Shown: positions 59,853 through 64,000 of the stretch, piece after piece
Layout: each line of letters starts with the position of its first letter
Numbering within the stretch: the first letter of the stretch is position 1
DNA from: CAYMAI01 sp964388445
GTDB taxonomy: Bacteria; 4484-113; JAGGVC01
Reading direction: 5' to 3'
DNA: 64,000 nt
Assembly (NCBI GenBank): GCA_964388445.1
Contig: CAYMAI010000007.1
Coordinates: forward strand, 1-64,000
Notes under the pieces: model-generated
Told to the model about the DNA's origin: nothing
The model's input: the letters and a program-made list of their open reading frames with translations, nothing else
The model's database searches: none
Position numbers and translations under genes: made by a program

Positions 59853-61286
59853 ATGGCCATAGATAACCAATGGCGCAAAGTTAAGATTGCGGATATTGCC
59901 GAAAGGGTGGCAATGGGGCCGTTCGGCTCCAATATCCTTATTTCCAATTTTGTGTCCGAAGGTATCCCCGTCATAAGCGGACAGCATCTTCACGAAAGCC
60001 GTTTGAGCGAAAACTCATTCAATTATCTAACGGAGCAGAAAGCAGATGAACTACGAAGCGCAAATGCTTTTCGGGGAGATGTGATATTTACACACAGCGG
60101 GACGATTGGGCAAGTTTCGGTAATACCGCAAAACTCAAAATATAAGCGATATGTAATGTCTCAACGGCAGTTCAAGCTAACCTGCAAGCCTGACGAGGCC
60201 GATCCCGAATTCATTACTTACTTTTTCCGAAGTCGCATCGGACAGCATTTGCTCAAGGCAAACTCCACTCCAAGCGGTGTTCCGTCAATTGCTCAACCAG
60301 TAACATACCTTAAGTCAATCGAGATATACCTGCCACCACTCCCCGTACAGAAGGAGATCGCCCAAATCCTAGGGGCGTTTGACGACAAAATCGAACTCAA
60401 CCGGTGGATGAACGAAACGCTTGAGGCGATGGCGCGCGCGCTGTTCAAGTGCTGGTTCGTGGACTTCGAGCCGGTACGCATAAAGCAAGCCGCCCGCGAA
60501 CAAGGCGTTGACCCAAACGCCGCGCTCTCCCGTCCTGCAAGTGAAGGCGGCTTGGGCCTCGCCCCCGACATCGCCGCCCTCTTTCCTGACAGGTTCGTCG
60601 AAAGCGAGCTTGGCGAAATCCCGGCAGGGTGGGAAGTGGTAAATCTGGACGACCTGACTGATTTTGCTCTAGGCGGTGACTGGGGTAAGGACGAGCAAAC
60701 AACAGAGTTTAACTGCCCGTGCTATTGCATTCGCGGTGCTGACATTCCCGATTTGCAGGCTGGCGGATTAGGCAAAATGCCTATCCGATATGTAAAAGCA
60801 TCAAGCCTAGAAAAGCGCGCTTTGAAGGATGGCGATTTGGTCGTGGAAATATCAGGTGGTAGTCCCACACAAAGCACGGGTCGCGCAGTCCTCATTCAAC
60901 AGTCCCTTCTTAGGCGGCTCTATTTCCCTTTGATTTGTTCCAACTTTTGTCGTCACGTCAGGCTGAATTCACGAGAAGCCTCGGAATTCGTGTATCTTTG
61001 GCTTCGGTGGTTATACTCCCAGGAGGCCTTACTGCAATACGAGAATGGAACTACTGGGATAAAAAACTTTGCCTTTGCACACTTTGCATCAGTTTATCCT
61101 GTGGTAATGCCGACCAAGAAGGTCTTACAAGAGTTTGCTAAACAGGCCCAATCGCTTTTAGTATTTAGGCAGCATAGCGGCTTAAATGCTCAGAAACTGG
61201 CAGAAGCACGAGATTTGCTTTTACCAGAGTTACTTTCAGGGAATGTCGAATTATCCAGTAATACATTAGGGGGTCACCGTCAATGA
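59853..61286 (+). CDS. hsdS: Type I restriction-modification specificity subunit
   Basis: HsdS determines the DNA target. The 477 residues contain two target recognition domains, at about 5-160 and 245-400, each followed by a conserved helix. The first spacer helix is KEIAQILGAFDDKIELNRWM with LEAMARALFKCWFVDFEPVR. The second is near QSLLVFRQHSGLNAQKLAEA. The TRDs are more AT-rich than the central conserved helix region. I chose the ATG six bases after the preceding stop. A longer frame overlaps the upstream gene. Its stop overlaps the helicase start (ATGA). Confidence 0.92.
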   Translation: MAIDNQWRKVKIADIAERVAMGPFGSNILISNFVSEGIPVISGQHLHESRLSENSFNYLTEQKADELRSANAFRGDVIFTHSGTIGQVSVIPQNSKYKRYVMSQRQFKLTCKPDEADPEFITYFFRSRIGQHLLKANSTPSGVPSIAQPVTYLKSIEIYLPPLPVQKEIAQILGAFDDKIELNRWMNETLEAMARALFKCWFVDFEPVRIKQAAREQGVDPNAALSRPASEGGLGLAPDIAALFPDRFVESELGEIPAGWEVVNLDDLTDFALGGDWGKDEQTTEFNCPCYCIRGADIPDLQAGGLGKMPIRYVKASSLEKRALKDGDLVVEISGGSPTQSTGRAVLIQQSLLRRLYFPLICSNFCRHVRLNSREASEFVYLWLRWLYSQEALLQYENGTTGIKNFAFAHFASVYPVVMPTKKVLQEFAKQAQSLLVFRQHSGLNAQKLAEARDLLLPELLSGNVELSSNTLGGHRQ

Positions 61287-63226
61287 GTTGGAACACCGAT
61301 TTACAGGGAAAGGCGTTAATAATTGCTCAAACAGATGACAGTCCTTTGCGTGTGATGGCAGGCCCCGGAACCGGTAAGTCATTCGCGATGAAGCGACGAG
61401 TGGCTCGACTCCTCGAAAACGAAGCAGATCCCAGAAGGATTCTGGCCGTCACTTTCACTCGTACAGCGGCTTCAATGCTCGTCTCTGATCTTCGGGCACT
61501 TGGTGTTCCGGGATGTGAGAGCATAGGCTGTGGAACCTTACATTCATTTTGCTTCAGATTATTGTCTCGTCAGGACGTATTGCAGCAGTTGGGCCGAAAT
61601 CCCAGGCCACTTATTACTTTTGCCGACAAGGGCGTGGCCCAATTCGAGGCGTCCCCGTTATTGGCCGATATAATGCGCTTGGGTAGGTTTGAAACGAAAC
61701 GGGATTGCACCAAGAGAATCCGTGCTTTTGAGGCCGCTTGGGCGCGGCAACAGGATCAGCAACCCGGATGGCCACAAAACGGCACAGACCGTGAATTTCA
61801 CAGGAACCTAATTAACTGGCTGATTTTTCATAAGGCAATGCTGATTGGTGAGTTGGTACCAGAAGCGCTTCGGTTTATTAAAAGCAATCCGGCAAATGCC
61901 GTTCATACCGCATACGACCACATAATCGTTGATGAATATCAAGACTTAAACAAGGCTGAGCAAGAACTTTTGGATGTGCTCGCACACAATGGCGCTTTGG
62001 CTCTTGTAGGAGACGAAGATCAGTCCATTTATAGCTTCCGGTTCGCAAATCCAGAGGGCATACGAGATTTCCACATTACACATAATGGAACTCACGATGA
62101 AACGCTGGACGAATGCCGCCGATGCCCAAAGCTAGTTGTCAATATGGCGGACAGTCTTATTAGAAACAACCATCCTACAGATGCTACTTGCAGACTTCAA
62201 GCTATGACGGGAAAGCCGGACGGGGAAGTAAGAATTGTTCAATGGAATTCAATAGATGATGAAGTACAGGGGCTGGCAGCTTTCGTGAAATACTTAATCG
62301 ACAACAGAGGATATCAACCAGCGGAAATACTCATTTTGACACCGCGCCGTTTAATCGGATACAGAATAAGAGATGAACTAAGAAACTTGGCCGTGCAAAC
62401 TCATAGCTTTTATCACGAGGAATCACTCGAAGACAGAAATGCTCAAGAAGCGTTTTGTCTACTCACGCAGTTGGTTGACAGTGAAGATAGACCATCTCTA
62501 CGGTGGTGGCTTGGATACGGCAGTCCGACCTGGAATGCGACTGCATACTCAAAGCTTAGGATATATTGCGAAAATAATGGAGTATCGCTTCGTGAAGCGT
62601 TAGAACAGCTATCGGCTGCCACTGTTAGAGTGAACGGCACCAGAACTCTTGTGCAACGCTTTTCAGAATTGCGACAGCGTCTCGCCATACTTCAGCCTCT
62701 TGCGATTCCAGATTTGATAAATAATCTTTTCCCCGACGAGGTAGATTGGGCAAAAGCATTGCGCGAAGCGGCTCTGTTGACGATTGACACTTCGAGCACT
62801 GCATCCGAAATGTTCGAGTTTCTCAAAACAGGGATAACCCAGCCTGAAATGCCGCCTGAGGGTGATTTTGTTCGCGTGATGAGTTTGCACAAATCAAAGG
62901 GCCTAACAAGCCGTGCTGTGGTAGTGGCGGGCTGTCTACAAGGACTGATACCCGGCGTAAAACCGAATGCTACCGATGTAGAGCAAAGGCATTTATTGGA
63001 AGAACAGCGTCGGCTGTTTTACGTTGCAATCACCAGATGCACAGAGCACTTAGTGATTTCATCAAGCACATACTTGGATCTGTCGATGGCATATCAACTC
63101 GGAGCTACTGTGAGGCGGAGGGGCAGACTGGGTTTGGCAATGGCGAGTCCCTTTATCGCTGAACTAGGTAATTCAGCACCAACCGGCCTAAATGGTAATG
63201 CTTGGCGCGAAAACCAATTCCAATGA
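61283..63226 (+). CDS. UvrD/Rep-like superfamily I DNA helicase
   Basis: This 647-residue ATP-dependent helicase has motif I AGPGTGKS at 26-33, motif Ia AVTFTRTAASML, motif II VDEYQDLNKAEQ, and motif III GDEDQSIYSFRF. Late motifs include VMSLHKSKGLTSRAVVV and LFYVAITRCTEHLVI. The length is near Rep or UvrD but with shorter 2B-like sequence. It sits between hsdS and hsdR with 4-bp overlaps on both sides, so it is translated as part of the restriction operon. It has no nuclease domain. It probably modifies or adds to the restriction activity. Confidence 0.88.
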   Translation: MSWNTDLQGKALIIAQTDDSPLRVMAGPGTGKSFAMKRRVARLLENEADPRRILAVTFTRTAASMLVSDLRALGVPGCESIGCGTLHSFCFRLLSRQDVLQQLGRNPRPLITFADKGVAQFEASPLLADIMRLGRFETKRDCTKRIRAFEAAWARQQDQQPGWPQNGTDREFHRNLINWLIFHKAMLIGELVPEALRFIKSNPANAVHTAYDHIIVDEYQDLNKAEQELLDVLAHNGALALVGDEDQSIYSFRFANPEGIRDFHITHNGTHDETLDECRRCPKLVVNMADSLIRNNHPTDATCRLQAMTGKPDGEVRIVQWNSIDDEVQGLAAFVKYLIDNRGYQPAEILILTPRRLIGYRIRDELRNLAVQTHSFYHEESLEDRNAQEAFCLLTQLVDSEDRPSLRWWLGYGSPTWNATAYSKLRIYCENNGVSLREALEQLSAATVRVNGTRTLVQRFSELRQRLAILQPLAIPDLINNLFPDEVDWAKALREAALLTIDTSSTASEMFEFLKTGITQPEMPPEGDFVRVMSLHKSKGLTSRAVVVAGCLQGLIPGVKPNATDVEQRHLLEEQRRLFYVAITRCTEHLVISSSTYLDLSMAYQLGATVRRRGRLGLAMASPFIAELGNSAPTGLNGNAWRENQFQ

Positions 63227-64000
63227 CCAAATTCATCACAGAATCCGCAGTCGAAGAAGCCGCGCTGGAAATACTTTCCGGTATCGGCTATTCGACCGCG
63301 TACGGGCCGGAGCTTGCCTCCGACGGGCTGTTCGCCGAACGCTCGCCGTCGTTCGAGGACACGGTGCTTGCGGGGCGGCTTGAGGCGGCGCTTGGGCGGA
63401 TAAATCCCAACCTGCCCGCCGGGGCAGTCGAGGACGCCGTGCGCAAGCTCACGCGCACGGACAGCCCGAACCTTATCGAGAATAACCACCAATGCCACAA
63501 GTACCTGATTGAAGGCGTGCCGGTGGAGTACAGGGACAGGGACGGGCGGGTTGTGCACGACACGGCGCGGGTGCTGGATTTCGACGAAGCGGGGAACAAC
63601 GAATTCCTTGCCGTAAACCAGTTTACGGTAATCGAGAACCGGCACAACCGCCGCCCGGATGTCGTGATATTCGTAAACGGGCTTCCGCTTGCCGTTATCG
63701 AGCTAAAGAATCCTGCTGACGAGAACGCGACCATCACGGGTGCGTTCAACCAGCTTCAGACGTACAAGGCGGAAATCCCATCGCTGTTCAACTGGAACGA
63801 AGTCCTGGTCGTGTCGGACGGCGTCGAGGCGCGTGCGGGCACGCTGACCGGCGATTGGGAATGGTTTATGCCCTGGCGCACGGTGGACGGAAAGAAGCTC
63901 GCCCCGAAAGGATCGCTAGAGATGGAAGTGCTGCTCAAGGGGATGTTCGAGCCTAAGCGCTTCCTGGACATAGTCAAGTTCTTCGTCGTGTTCAACGCGG
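63223..64000 (+). CDS. hsdR: Type I restriction endonuclease subunit, 5' part only
   Basis: HsdR supplies the restriction nuclease and translocase of the type I enzyme. Only the first 259 residues are present. They include the N-terminal nuclease block: NRRPDVVIFVNGLPLAVIEL followed by KNPADENATITGAFNQLQTY. The PD and ExK residues (PD in RRPDVV and ELK in IELK) form the type I PD-(D/E)xK site. The helicase motors lie beyond the right edge. The ATG overlaps the helicase stop. The sequence is visibly GC-rich, like hsdM. Confidence 0.93.
   Translation, partial: MTKFITESAVEEAALEILSGIGYSTAYGPELASDGLFAERSPSFEDTVLAGRLEAALGRINPNLPAGAVEDAVRKLTRTDSPNLIENNHQCHKYLIEGVPVEYRDRDGRVVHDTARVLDFDEAGNNEFLAVNQFTVIENRHNRRPDVVIFVNGLPLAVIELKNPADENATITGAFNQLQTYKAEIPSLFNWNEVLVVSDGVEARAGTLTGDWEWFMPWRTVDGKKLAPKGSLEMEVLLKGMFEPKRFLDIVKFFVVFNA

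Larger units (their letters stand above)
45801..64000. mobile_element. Integrated island at tRNA-Pro, right end not in window
   Basis: The element begins at the 3' end of tRNA-Pro with a serine recombinase. It continues with a coupling-protein-like ATPase and a replication-relaxation protein, then defence-like cargo. Gene style changes here: long same-strand operons with ATGA overlaps, and recombinase/ATPase genes of visibly higher GC than the chromosomal genes to the left. No second copy of the tRNA end in direct orientation was seen before the window ends, so the right boundary lies beyond 64000. Confidence 0.75.

Overview
The window looks like a chromosomal segment of an uncultured Gram-negative bacterium carrying the first part of an integrated mobile island. 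An outer-membrane envelope is implied by kdsA (LPS Kdo synthesis), a TolC-family channel, a Wza-type polysaccharide export protein and an outer-membrane beta-barrel protein. pilB and pilT imply type IV pili. Several large lipoproteins carry dockerin-like EF-hand pairs around the motif GEVGVPDITPIALNYL. I cannot name the taxon from sequence alone.

Backbone, 1 to about 45.8 kb: ordinary metabolism and envelope genes with a moderate GC content by eye. In order: a YvyF-like zinc protein, polysaccharide export, corA, a methyltransferase, a secreted duplicated-domain protein, mscS and thiL, tRNA-Ile and tRNA-Ala behind a near-consensus sigma-70 promoter, a zinc-finger RDD membrane protein, a TolC/ABC pair, three dockerin-like lipoproteins flanking lysS, an HD-domain protein, an RbgA-like GTPase, recF, a gluzincin peptidase, an esterase, kdsA, a NapH/NapG-like ferredoxin fusion, a VWA protein, a Nudix hydrolase, pilB-pilT, a flavin reductase and a DciA-like protein. 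Many starts here follow one rule: TATNNT, exactly six bases, then GTG. That suggests leaderless transcripts. A second group of transcripts appears to begin with a hairpin.

Island, 45.8 kb to the right edge (open-ended): it abuts the 3' end of tRNA-Pro. A large serine recombinase plus an MBL-fold gene are bracketed by a 76-bp inverted repeat whose outer end is the last six bases of tRNA-Pro. Next comes a transfer-like backbone of higher GC: a VirD4/HerA-type ATPase, a DUF2958 protein, a replication-relaxation protein and a zinc ribbon protein. Three defence-like cargo modules follow. The first is a ubiquitin-like/E1/DUF6527 conjugation module. The second is a translationally coupled pair in which a QueC-like enzyme is fused to a predicted PD-(D/E)xK nuclease and preceded by a partner that starts Met-Gly. 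The third is a type I restriction-modification operon with a small membrane protein and a UvrD-like helicase inserted between its hsd genes. The QueC-nuclease pair is my best candidate for an undescribed system.
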